Assembly: GCA_023150805.1 (NCBI GenBank)
Contig: JAKLKF010000082.1
Coordinates: forward strand, 1-32,826
Direction of reading: 5' to 3'
Origin: Myxococcota bacterium
Lineage (GTDB): Bacteria > Myxococcota_A > UBA796 > UBA2385
DNA length: 32,826 bases
In this document: positions 15,672 through 23,793 of the stretch, in pieces
Layout: each line of letters begins with the position of its first letter
Numbering within the stretch: the stretch's first letter is position 1
The notes under the pieces: model-generated
What the model saw: the letters and a program-made list of their open reading frames with translations, nothing else
What the model was told of the DNA's origin: nothing
Databases searched by the model: none
Position numbers and translations under genes: made by a program

Positions 15672-17624
15672 CTATCTCACCAACCCCTTGAACACCTCGG
15701 GCAGCCGCGTCGGCAGCTTGTCCACGTCGTCGAGCAGCAGGTAGCGCCCCTTGCCGAAGATCTCGGCCAGGTACTCCTCGGCGCCCTCGCTGGCGTCCAT
15801 GCTGATGCAGTGCACGTGCACGTCCTGGCGACGGGCCTCGTGCACGGCCATGGCCGTGTCCTTGACCCCGTAGCTGCCGCGGTACTGGCCGCGGTCCTCG
15901 GGGCGGCCGTCGGACAGCACCATCAGGATGCGGCGCTGCTGGGGCTGGCTGCCCAGGCTCCAGGCGGCGTGGCGGATGAAGGCGCCCAGCCGGGTGGCGC
16001 CGCCGGGCCGCAGGTTGCCGATGCGCTTGAAGACGGTCTCGTCGTATCCCTCCTCCCAGCCCTTGATGCGCTGCCAGGCGCAGGCCATGGGCCCCTGGTT
16101 GGAGAAGCCGTAGAAGGCGTGGGGGAAGCCCAGCACCCGCAGGCCCTCGCTGAACAGGACCAGCGCCTCCTGCTCTCTGTAGATGATGCCGCCCTGGGTG
16201 CTGCCCGAGAGATCGACCATGGTCAGGATGGCGGTCTGCTGGCGCTGCCGCTGGAAGCGCACGTACCAGTCGACCTTCGGCGTGTGGCCGGCCTTGATGT
16301 CGGCCATGGCGGACACGGCTCTGTTCAGGTCGATCTCGGTGCCGTCGGGCAGGCCGTGCACCCAGCGCTCTTCGACCCGCAGGGCGGCGAACTGGCGGCG
16401 GATGCGGTCGATCTGGGCCCGGTTGGCGTCGACGATGCGCTGGTAGGACTCGATGGGGCCGCTGCCGGCGGGCTCCTCGGTCACGCGGGTGGCGGCGACG
16501 ACGTAGTGGCCACGCTCGGCGTTCCACTCGTCGTACTGGCGGCTGCCGTCCTCCTCGGGGCGGGCCTGCAGCTCGTTGGTGACCAGGTCGGCCGGGTCGG
16601 GGACGTTGGCCACGCGGCCGGGGCGCATGGCGCGCTTGAGCTTGTCCTGGATGCCGCCGCCCGCGCCCTTCTGCTGCATGGCCTTGAGCAGGCTGCGCAG
16701 GGGCGTGTTGCCCTTCTTCCACTCCTGCTCGTAGGCCAGGTCCCGGGCGAGGTCGTCGAGGATCCACTCGGGGCGCAGCACGCCGGCGACGTAGGGCAGG
16801 GGAGGGGGGCCCAGCCGCAGGCGCCGGTACTCCTCGCGCAGGCGGCGGGCCTGGCCGGACAGGACCAGGGGCGCGCCCTTGCGGCCGGGCAGGGTGGACA
16901 GATCCAGGCGGTCGACGGCGACCAGGGCGGCGCGGGCGACGCTGTCCTCGGCGGTGGGGCCCGGCGGCAGGCGGTCGTCGGTCGGGAAGCGGACCAGGCC
17001 GTCGTACAGGGGCCGGAAGGCCCCGGGCATGCCGCGGCGAGGGACCTCGGAGAGGTTGACCCGCATGATGCCGGCCTTGTCCAGCAGCGGCAGGGCGGCG
17101 AAGTCCTTGCGCAGGCCGGGGTAGCGCTCCGACCACAGCCGCACGACCAGGCGGGTGGCCAGCAGGTGCCAGGCGTTGCGGAAGACCCAGTCGGCGTGGA
17201 TCTCAGCCAGGAAGCGCTTGTCGTCGAGCAGGCCGAGCGCCAGGAAGCCGGCCTGGACCATGGCCATGCAGCGGTAGAGGAGGCGGTCCTCCTCGGGCGT
17301 CTCCGGCGCGGGCACGGCGCGCGGCAGGTAGATGTCGTGGGTGTCGGTGCAGGCCGGGTCGTTGACGGCGATGTCCACGTCCAGGCCGCTGACCATGCGC
17401 ACCCAGCCGGCCAGCGGCCGGCGCACCTCCTCCAGGGGCAGGCCGACGTCGACGCCGTCGGTGAGCTGGCGCTTCACCCGCCCCATCAGGAAGGCGGCGA
17501 GCAGCGCGTGCTCGGCCTCCTCGTCGGTCTCGGCGGCCAGCACGGCGCGGGCCGCCTCGCCGTACTCCTCCAGCGTCGCCTTGTCGGCGTCCTGCGGGGT
17601 CGGAGGCCAGGTGGGCGCCGCCAT
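15672..17624 (-). CDS. NorD/CbbO-like VWA domain protein
   Basis: This 650-residue protein ends in a von Willebrand factor A domain. The metal-ion-dependent adhesion site is complete: DLSGS (DxSxS) near residue 470, a conserved threonine in GGATRLG, and the aspartate in LSDGRPED. The N-terminal 400 residues are helical and resemble NorD/CbbO proteins. These work with a NorQ/CbbQ-type AAA+ ATPase to remodel or insert cofactors into client enzymes. The ATG at 17624 shares its A with the TGA stop of the ATPase gene (TGATG), giving tight coupling. No nitric-oxide reductase or RuBisCO genes are nearby, so the client is unknown; genes downstream in the same operon are candidates. Confidence 0.92.
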   Translation of the reverse strand: MAAPTWPPTPQDADKATLEEYGEAARAVLAAETDEEAEHALLAAFLMGRVKRQLTDGVDVGLPLEEVRRPLAGWVRMVSGLDVDIAVNDPACTDTHDIYLPRAVPAPETPEEDRLLYRCMAMVQAGFLALGLLDDKRFLAEIHADWVFRNAWHLLATRLVVRLWSERYPGLRKDFAALPLLDKAGIMRVNLSEVPRRGMPGAFRPLYDGLVRFPTDDRLPPGPTAEDSVARAALVAVDRLDLSTLPGRKGAPLVLSGQARRLREEYRRLRLGPPPLPYVAGVLRPEWILDDLARDLAYEQEWKKGNTPLRSLLKAMQQKGAGGGIQDKLKRAMRPGRVANVPDPADLVTNELQARPEEDGSRQYDEWNAERGHYVVAATRVTEEPAGSGPIESYQRIVDANRAQIDRIRRQFAALRVEERWVHGLPDGTEIDLNRAVSAMADIKAGHTPKVDWYVRFQRQRQQTAILTMVDLSGSTQGGIIYREQEALVLFSEGLRVLGFPHAFYGFSNQGPMACAWQRIKGWEEGYDETVFKRIGNLRPGGATRLGAFIRHAAWSLGSQPQQRRILMVLSDGRPEDRGQYRGSYGVKDTAMAVHEARRQDVHVHCISMDASEGAEEYLAEIFGKGRYLLLDDVDKLPTRLPEVFKGLVR

Positions 17625-18403
17625 CAGCCCAGCACGCTCCGCAGCAGCTCGCGCAGGCTCCTGGTCATCTCCTGGTCGTCGGTCAGGCTGCCGACCAGGG
17701 TCGCCTCGCAGGCCTGGCGCAGGGGCAGGCCGCCGGTGACGAGCTGGCCGGCGTAGACCAGCAGCCGCGTGCTGGCGCCCTCCTTCAGGCCGTGGCTCTT
17801 CAGCTTGCGGGTGGCGCGGCCGATCTCCACCAGGCGGGCGGCGGTCGCGGCGTCGCAGCCGCTCTCCTTCGCCACGATCTCGGTCTCGACCGCCTCGTCG
17901 GGGTAGTCGAAGGACAGGCTGACGAAGCGCTGGCGGGTGCTCTCCTTCAGCTCGCGGGTGACCGACTGGTAGCCGGGGTTGTAGGAGATCACGATGAGGA
18001 AGCTGTCGGGCGCGGCCAGCTCCTCGCCCGTCCGGTCCAGGGGCAGCACCCGCCGGTCGTCGGTGAGCGGGTGCAGCACGGTCATCACGTCGCTGCGCGC
18101 CTCGACCACCTCGTCGAGGTAGACGATGGCGCCCTCGCGCACGCCGCGCGTGAGCGGGCCGTCGCGCCACACGGTCTCGCCGCCCTCCAGCATGAAGCGC
18201 CCGGTCAGGTCGGCGGCGGCCAGGTCCTCCTGGCAGGCCACGGTGATCACCGGGCGGGAGAGCTTGCTGGCCATGTACCGCACGAAGCGGGACTTGCCGC
18301 AGCCGGTGGGGCCCTTGAGCAGGACGGGCAGCTTGAGCCGCGCGGCCGTCTCGAAGACCTCGATCTCGTTTCCGGTGGGGCGGTAGTAGGGCAGCGCGGA
18401 CAT
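17624..18403 (-). CDS. MoxR family AAA+ ATPase, NorQ/CbbQ type
   Basis: The 259-residue protein is a single AAA+ module: Walker A GPTGCGKS (31-38), Walker B AIVYLDEVVE (92-101), and sensor-1 ISYNPGYQS, a phrase characteristic of the CbbQ/NirQ/NorQ branch of MoxR ATPases. These form hexameric rings that act with a VWA partner, here encoded immediately downstream. GGAG lies about nine bases before the ATG. It is the first gene of the five-gene minus-strand run. The 91 bases upstream hold a GC-rich hairpin and no convincing promoter. Confidence 0.94.
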   Translation of the reverse strand: MSALPYYRPTGNEIEVFETAARLKLPVLLKGPTGCGKSRFVRYMASKLSRPVITVACQEDLAAADLTGRFMLEGGETVWRDGPLTRGVREGAIVYLDEVVEARSDVMTVLHPLTDDRRVLPLDRTGEELAAPDSFLIVISYNPGYQSVTRELKESTRQRFVSLSFDYPDEAVETEIVAKESGCDAATAARLVEIGRATRKLKSHGLKEGASTRLLVYAGQLVTGGLPLRQACEATLVGSLTDDQEMTRSLRELLRSVLG

Positions 18404-18425
18404 CAGCGGGGGCTCCGGGGTGGCG

Positions 18426-18447
18426 GGCCCGCAATGTAGCGCGGGCC
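18426..18447 (-). other. GC-rich hairpin between membrane-protein gene and MoxR gene
   Basis: A perfect 7-bp inverted repeat (GGCCCGC / GCGGGCC) encloses an 8-base loop. It lies between the stop of the membrane-protein gene and the start of the MoxR gene, both on the minus strand. It could act as a terminator stem for the former, but no U-run follows. It could also belong to the operon leader. Confidence 0.35.
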
Positions 18448-18494
18448 ATCGGGGGTGGGTGGCGGGGCCCGGGCGCGGAGCCCGGCGCGCGCGC

Positions 18495-19901
18495 TCAGCG
18501 GAACACCCGCTCCTGCCAGGCCGGATCGAGCTCGCCGGCGACCGGCAGCGTCATCTCGGGGTAGGCCGGGTGGGTGCGGACCATCAGCACCCAGAAGAAG
18601 ACGAAGACCAGGTAGAGCGAGCCCAGGGTCCGCGGCTCGGGGTCGACCCGGCGCAGGTGGACGGCGGCGACGCCGCACATGAACAGCCAGGTGGCGTGGA
18701 AGAAGGTCTCGGGCTTCGCCAGGCGCCAGAAGCCGGGCACGACGGCGCGGGTGGCCATGTAGACGGGGTTCTCGACCCCCGGCAGGAGCTGCGGCCCCAG
18801 CGCCAGCAGGAAGAGCAGGCCGCCGGCGACCACGGCGAAGCGGATCAGCCCCTCGGCGCGGTGGCGCCAGCTCCCGAAGAGCGCCAGGCCGACGACCACC
18901 ATGTTCAGCGCCCGCCAGACCTCCAGGCGGTTCCAGCGGAAGGGGGCGAGGGTGAAGCTGTCGAGCGCCGCGCGCTCCCACAGGAAGCGGTCGGGGTCAC
19001 CCAGGCTGGGCCCGCCGTGCAGCAGCGCCCACTGCCAGACCGCGAGCGGCGAGACCAGGACGGCGCAGGCGGCGCAGGCCAGCCCGACGTCGCGGACGCG
19101 CGCGGCGGCCGCGGGGGCGGCGTCCGGGTCACGGCGGCTGCGGCCGAAGTCGATCAGCGTGCCCGCCAGGGCCATGGCGCCGATGAAGGCGCCGACCAGG
19201 CCCAGGTACAGGTTGTTCCAGGTCATGGCCAGGTACAACAGCCCCGTGATCCAGGGCCAGCGGCGCTGCCGCCGCTGCCAGGCGCGGTGCAGGGCCCAGG
19301 CGAACAGGGCCAGCCAGAAGACCGCCGCCTTCTCGATGGTGTACCAGTTCAGGTCGCGGAAGAGGTGCAGACCCATGCCCCAGGCGAAGGCCAGCACCAT
19401 GGCCGTGCGGCTGTGGCCGCACAGGTCTCGAAGCAGGAGCCAGGCCGCCCACCACGCCAGGGCCGGGTAGAGCAGGGCCTGGGCGTTGAAGGCACCGAAG
19501 GGGCTCAGCAGCAGGTCGAAGAGCCCGGTGACCCACAGGTGGCCCGTGTGCACGCCGATCAGGGCCGCGGCCGGGTCGCCGGTCGACAACCAGGGGTGCA
19601 GGAGCATCCGGACGTGGACGCCGTCCAGGTAGAACAGCAGGCTTCCTTCCTTGTCGATGGTGGGGAAGGCGCCGTAGACGTAGGTGTCGAGGTACCACAG
19701 CAGCGGCATCGTCAGGACGATGGCCTGCCCCAGGATGAAGACCAGGGCCCGCAGCGTGACCGGAGGCCGCTTCCAGGCGGCCAGCGCGGTCAGCAGCAGC
19801 CCCACCACCAGGCAGCCCAGGTAGGCCTCGGGCGCGTCGAGCACCTCGACGGGGGCCTGGATCTCTCGGGGGTCGGGCGGCGGGCCGTACACGCCGGCCA
19901 C
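18495..19901 (-). CDS. Multipass integral membrane protein of unknown function
   Basis: The 468-residue protein has roughly ten to eleven hydrophobic segments, for example LGCLVVGLLLTALAAW, ALVFILGQAIVLTMPLLWYL, MVLAFAWGMGLHLF and FAVVAGGLLFLLALG. A long hydrophilic loop follows the second segment (TYVYGAFPTIDKEG). The layout resembles GT-C type glycosyltransferase-like or polyisoprenyl-linked membrane proteins, but I see no decisive catalytic motif, so no function is assigned. The GTG start at 19901 is only 14 bases from the ATG of the divergent mutY; an in-frame GTG at 19892 is possible. No signal peptide is apparent other than the first transmembrane segment. Confidence 0.85.
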   Translation of the reverse strand: MAGVYGPPPDPREIQAPVEVLDAPEAYLGCLVVGLLLTALAAWKRPPVTLRALVFILGQAIVLTMPLLWYLDTYVYGAFPTIDKEGSLLFYLDGVHVRMLLHPWLSTGDPAAALIGVHTGHLWVTGLFDLLLSPFGAFNAQALLYPALAWWAAWLLLRDLCGHSRTAMVLAFAWGMGLHLFRDLNWYTIEKAAVFWLALFAWALHRAWQRRQRRWPWITGLLYLAMTWNNLYLGLVGAFIGAMALAGTLIDFGRSRRDPDAAPAAAARVRDVGLACAACAVLVSPLAVWQWALLHGGPSLGDPDRFLWERAALDSFTLAPFRWNRLEVWRALNMVVVGLALFGSWRHRAEGLIRFAVVAGGLLFLLALGPQLLPGVENPVYMATRAVVPGFWRLAKPETFFHATWLFMCGVAAVHLRRVDPEPRTLGSLYLVFVFFWVLMVRTHPAYPEMTLPVAGELDPAWQERVFR

Positions 19902-19915
19902 GCTACAGGGTCCGC

Positions 19916-21085
19916 ATGTCCCCCGCCAGCCGCCCGCGCGCTCCTGTCCCGCCCGCCGACCTGCTCGCCGCGGCCCGCGGCCCCGAGGGCGCCGCCCTCT
20001 CCGGCGCGCTGCTCGGCTGGTACGACGCGGGACACCGCGCCCTGCCGTGGCGCCCCGAGCGGCCCGAGGAGCGCGACCCCTACCGCACCTGGTTGTCGGA
20101 GATCATGCTCCAGCAGACCCGCGTCGAGGCGGTCAAGCCCTACTTCACACGCTTCCTCCAGCGCTTCCCCACGGTGCAGGCGCTGGCCCGGGCGCCGCTG
20201 GACGAGGTGCTCGGGCTGTGGGCGGGCCTGGGCTACTACAGCCGCGCCCGGAACCTGCACGCCGCCGCGCAGCAGGTCGCGGCCCTGGGGGCCTTCCCCG
20301 ACACGGTGTCGGGCCTGCGGCGCCTGCCCGGCGTGGGCCCCTACGTCGCCGGCGCCGTCGCCAGCATCGCCTTCGGCCGCGACGAGCCCGCGGTGGACGG
20401 CAACGTCGAGCGCGTGTTGAGCCGGGCCTGGGCCGTGGCGGCGGGCCGCGCGGGCGTCGAGGCGCTGGCCCGGGCCATGCTGCCCGCCGGGCGCGCCGGC
20501 GACTTCAACCAGGCGCTGATGGACCTGGGCAGCGCCGTGTGCACCCCGCGGTCGCCCCGCTGCGGCGCCTGCCCCCTGCGTTCGGGCTGCCGGGCGCTGG
20601 CCACCGACGCCGTCGCCGCCTTCCCGCCTCCCCGCGCACGGCGGGCAGCCCCCCTCCGGCAGGCCGTCGGCCTGGTCGTGGCACGCGGCGGCCGGGTGCT
20701 GCTCGCCCGGCGGCCCGACCAGGGCCTGTTCGGCGGCCTCTACGAGCTGCCGGGCGGCTTCCTGCACCCGGGCGAGCCGGTGGAGGAGGGCGCCACCCGC
20801 CTGGCGCGCGAGCGCCTGGGCCTGGAGGTGGGTGCGGCGCGCCGCGTGGGCCAGGTCGAGCACACCCTGACCCACATGCAGCTCACCCTGCACCTGGTCG
20901 AGGTCGCGGCGCCCGCCGGCCCGGTGGTGGCGGAGCCGGGCGCGCCCCCGCTCGCCCCCGAGGTCCGCCCCGACGGCTACACCGCGTCCGCCTGGGTCTT
21001 CCCGGAGCAGCCGGTCGAGGTGGCGCTCTCCACGCTGACGAGCAAGGCGCTGGCTCGCATCCAGAGGGCGCGCGATGCCAGCTGA
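19916..21085 (+). CDS. mutY: A/G-specific adenine glycosylase MutY
   Basis: The 389-residue product removes adenine mispaired with 8-oxoguanine. It shows the catalytic Glu in SEIMLQQTR (E62), the helix-hairpin-helix LRRLPGVGPYVAGAVAS, and the catalytic Asp in VDGNVERVL (D161). The [4Fe-4S] cluster cysteines C209, C216, C219 and C225 have the classic C-x6-C-x2-C-x5-C spacing. The C-terminal part from about residue 245 is the NUDIX-like recognition domain (ARRPDQGLFGGLYELPGGF). Length and domain order are standard. It is divergent from the membrane-protein gene, with 14 bases between the start codons, so its promoter must lie inside the neighbour's coding sequence or this start is too early. 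Confidence 0.97.
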   Translation: MSPASRPRAPVPPADLLAAARGPEGAALSGALLGWYDAGHRALPWRPERPEERDPYRTWLSEIMLQQTRVEAVKPYFTRFLQRFPTVQALARAPLDEVLGLWAGLGYYSRARNLHAAAQQVAALGAFPDTVSGLRRLPGVGPYVAGAVASIAFGRDEPAVDGNVERVLSRAWAVAAGRAGVEALARAMLPAGRAGDFNQALMDLGSAVCTPRSPRCGACPLRSGCRALATDAVAAFPPPRARRAAPLRQAVGLVVARGGRVLLARRPDQGLFGGLYELPGGFLHPGEPVEEGATRLARERLGLEVGAARRVGQVEHTLTHMQLTLHLVEVAAPAGPVVAEPGAPPLAPEVRPDGYTASAWVFPEQPVEVALSTLTSKALARIQRARDAS

Positions 21086-21207
21086 GGGCAGCGAGGCACG
21101 GCCACCGCTCGCCCTTTCGGGGACGCGTCGGTAAGATGATGTCGCGACGCCACGCCGGGACCGCATGGGGGCCTGGCGTCCTGGCGATGCAGTCCGCGGA
21201 GGAGGCG

Positions 21208-23787
21208 ATGGGCCACGGCACGAGTCCCCAGCCGGCGTCGAGCGCCGGGCGCGCGGAGGTGATCTACACCTCGCTGGCCCGCGGCGACGACGTGGGTGAG
21301 ACCATGGCGCTGGCGGCCCAGGGCCTGGCGGACGCCGTCGCGGCGTCGGCGGCCTTCGTCGGGGAGCTCTCGGCCAGCGCAGGAGGGCGGACGGACCTGC
21401 TGGTGCTGGGGCGGACCGGACAGCCCCGGGCGGGCGCGCCCAGCCTGTGGCAGCAGGTGCAGGTCGGGCTGGTCCTCCCCGTCGGCGCGCAGGGCGCCGT
21501 GCACGCCGCGGGGTGCCTGGGGCAGCCCTGGCAGCGCGGGCGCGAGTGGCTGCTGCCGCTGCGGATCGGCCGGGAGGTGGTCGGCGTCGTGGGCTTGTCG
21601 GGCGTCTCCGTCCCCGATGACGAGGTCCCCGCCGCGCTGGCGCCCGTGCTGCTCGCCACCGCACAGGCCCTGGTGAACGGCCGGGAGGAGGAGCGCCTGG
21701 CCGCGGTGCGCGCCGAAGCCGAGCGGCGGGCCCGGGGCCTCGAGCTCATCACGGCCCTGTCGCGCGACTTCCTCACGGTCTCGGTGGAGCACGTCGACCA
21801 GGCCATCCAGACGGCCCTGGAGGTGATCGGTCGCTACGTGGACGCCGACCGCTCCTACGCCTTTCGGATCGACCCGTCCCAGGGGATCATGGTCAACACC
21901 CACGAGTGGTGCGCGGACGGGGAGCGCCCTCGGATCCAGGACCTCCAGCGCCTGCCGCTGGAGGCCTCCACCTGGCCGATGCGGGAGCTGGTGGCGGGCC
22001 GGGTCGTCGACGTCCGCGACGTGGAGACCATGCCCGGCGAGCGATCCGCGGAGCAGGCCCGCCTGCTGGCGCAGGGCATCCGCGCGACGGTGATGGTGCC
22101 CACGCTGCTGCGGGGCCAGCTCGTCGGGATGGTCGGCTTCGACTCGGTGCACGGGCGGCGCCGCTGGAACTCGGCCGACGTCGCCATCCTGGAGGGGCTG
22201 GGCTCGGTGGTGGCCCACGCGCAGGAGCGCCTGGCCCTGGAGGGCGCGATGCGCGCCACCGAGGCCGTCACGCACGCGCTGGGGGCGCTGACCGAGGACG
22301 TGATCTACCTGCGCGCCGTGGACCCGCCCGCCGTGCTCTACGTCAACGAAGCCTTCCAGCGCCTGACGGGCCTCTCGCCCGCCCAGACCGTGCGGGACCC
22401 GTTCCTCTACCTCTCCGTCGTCCACCCCGACGACCGCGACCGGGTGCGCGCGGCGGCCCGCGAGCAGCACCACCGCCTCTTCGACGAGATCTACCGGGTC
22501 GTGCGGCCGGACGGCTCGGTCCGGCACGTCCACGACCGCTCCTTCCCGCTGCCGGGCGCGCACGGCGGCTCGGTCCGCGTGGTGGGCATCGCCCAGGACA
22601 TCACCGAGCGGGTCAGCCGCGACGAGACGCGCCACCAGGCGGCCAAGATGGCGGCGCTGGGCACCCTGGCGGGCGGCGTGGCCCACGACTTCAACAACAA
22701 CCTGATGGTCATCCTGGGCTACGCCAACCTCAGCCTGGGGCTGGTCTCCGAGGGCGACGAGCTGCGCGCCAACCTCGACCGGATCCTGCGCGCCGGAGAG
22801 CGGTCGGCCCACCTGACGCGGCAGCTCCTGGCCTTCAGCCGCAAGCAGCTCGTGCGGCCCGAGCGGGTCGAGCTCGATCTCGCGGTCGGGGACCTGGGCC
22901 GGATGCTCCGGCGGCTGCTCGGCGAGGACGTGCGCCTGGACCTGGCGCTCGACGCGCCGGGCGTCACGCTGCTCATCGATCCGGGCAGCCTCGACCAGGT
23001 CCTGATGAACCTGGCGGTGAACGCGCGCGACGCGATGCCCCGCGGTGGCGTGCTCCACATCCGCACCTGCCGGGAGCGGCTGGAGCGCCCCCGCCCGGGG
23101 CGCTGGTCGGACGAGCCGCCCGCCGGGCTCTACGCCGTGGTCGAGGTGCACGACACCGGCGTGGGCATGGACGAGCCGACCCTGGGTCGCCTGTTCGAGC
23201 CGTTCTTCACCACCAAGGGGCCCGGCAAGGGGACAGGCCTGGGCCTGTCCACCGTCTATGGCGTGGTGAAGCAGGCCGGTGGCTTCGTCCACGTCAGCAG
23301 CGAGCCGGGGCTGGGCTCGCGCTTCTCGGTGCTGTTGCCCCTGGCCGAGCTGCCCCATGCCGGCGCCGACGAGGCCGGCAGCCGGCCCTCGGAGGAGCGG
23401 CCCGGCGACCGCGCCCGCGTGCTGGTGGTCGACGACGACGAGGGGGTGCGCGAGGTGATGGTGCGCACCTTGCGGGCCGCCGGACACGACGTGTGGATGG
23501 CCTCGGGGGCCGAGGTGGCCGAACAGCTCGTCGCGCGGGGAGACCTCCACTTCGACCTGGTGGTCACCGACGTCATCATGCCCGACGTCAACGGGGTCCA
23601 GCTGGCCGAGCGCATCCACGCCCGCAACCCGAGCCTGCCGATCCTGTTCGTGACCGGGTACACCGACGACGCCACCGTGCAGCACGGCCTGCGGCACGAG
23701 ACCCACGCCGTGCTGCACAAGCCCTTCCCCCCCGAGGCGCTGACCCGCCAGGTCTCGCGCATGTTGAGCCGCAGCCCGCCGGCCTGA
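21208..23787 (+). CDS. Hybrid sensor histidine kinase (GAF-GAF-PAS-HK-REC)
   Basis: The 859-residue protein is soluble, with no transmembrane segment. Domains in order: a degenerate GAF (about 15-165), a GAF (about 185-340), a PAS/PAC with YVNEAFQRLTG (about 345-475), and an HDFNN-type dimerisation domain (GGVAHDFNNNL, H493). Then come a HATPase with N-box NLAVNARDAM and G-boxes DTGVGMDE and GKGTGLGLS, and a C-terminal receiver with phospho-acceptor D788 in VVTDVIMPD and lysine in HKPFPPE. The catalytic residues are complete. I chose the ATG at 21208 because GGAGG lies five bases upstream; ATGs at 21136 and 21187 lack such a site. No DNA-binding partner regulator is adjacent. It ends six bases from the convergent flavoprotein stop. 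Confidence 0.93.
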   Translation: MGHGTSPQPASSAGRAEVIYTSLARGDDVGETMALAAQGLADAVAASAAFVGELSASAGGRTDLLVLGRTGQPRAGAPSLWQQVQVGLVLPVGAQGAVHAAGCLGQPWQRGREWLLPLRIGREVVGVVGLSGVSVPDDEVPAALAPVLLATAQALVNGREEERLAAVRAEAERRARGLELITALSRDFLTVSVEHVDQAIQTALEVIGRYVDADRSYAFRIDPSQGIMVNTHEWCADGERPRIQDLQRLPLEASTWPMRELVAGRVVDVRDVETMPGERSAEQARLLAQGIRATVMVPTLLRGQLVGMVGFDSVHGRRRWNSADVAILEGLGSVVAHAQERLALEGAMRATEAVTHALGALTEDVIYLRAVDPPAVLYVNEAFQRLTGLSPAQTVRDPFLYLSVVHPDDRDRVRAAAREQHHRLFDEIYRVVRPDGSVRHVHDRSFPLPGAHGGSVRVVGIAQDITERVSRDETRHQAAKMAALGTLAGGVAHDFNNNLMVILGYANLSLGLVSEGDELRANLDRILRAGERSAHLTRQLLAFSRKQLVRPERVELDLAVGDLGRMLRRLLGEDVRLDLALDAPGVTLLIDPGSLDQVLMNLAVNARDAMPRGGVLHIRTCRERLERPRPGRWSDEPPAGLYAVVEVHDTGVGMDEPTLGRLFEPFFTTKGPGKGTGLGLSTVYGVVKQAGGFVHVSSEPGLGSRFSVLLPLAELPHAGADEAGSRPSEERPGDRARVLVVDDDEGVREVMVRTLRAAGHDVWMASGAEVAEQLVARGDLHFDLVVTDVIMPDVNGVQLAERIHARNPSLPILFVTGYTDDATVQHGLRHETHAVLHKPFPPEALTRQVSRMLSRSPPA

Positions 23788-23793
23788 AGCCGC

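Noticed and set aside
15672..18403. Evidence for denitrification
   Set aside because: NorQ/NorD-like pairs occur without nitric-oxide reductase, and none is in the window.
18426..18447. Intrinsic terminator of the membrane-protein gene
   Set aside because: The stem has no following U-run; kept only as an unassigned hairpin.
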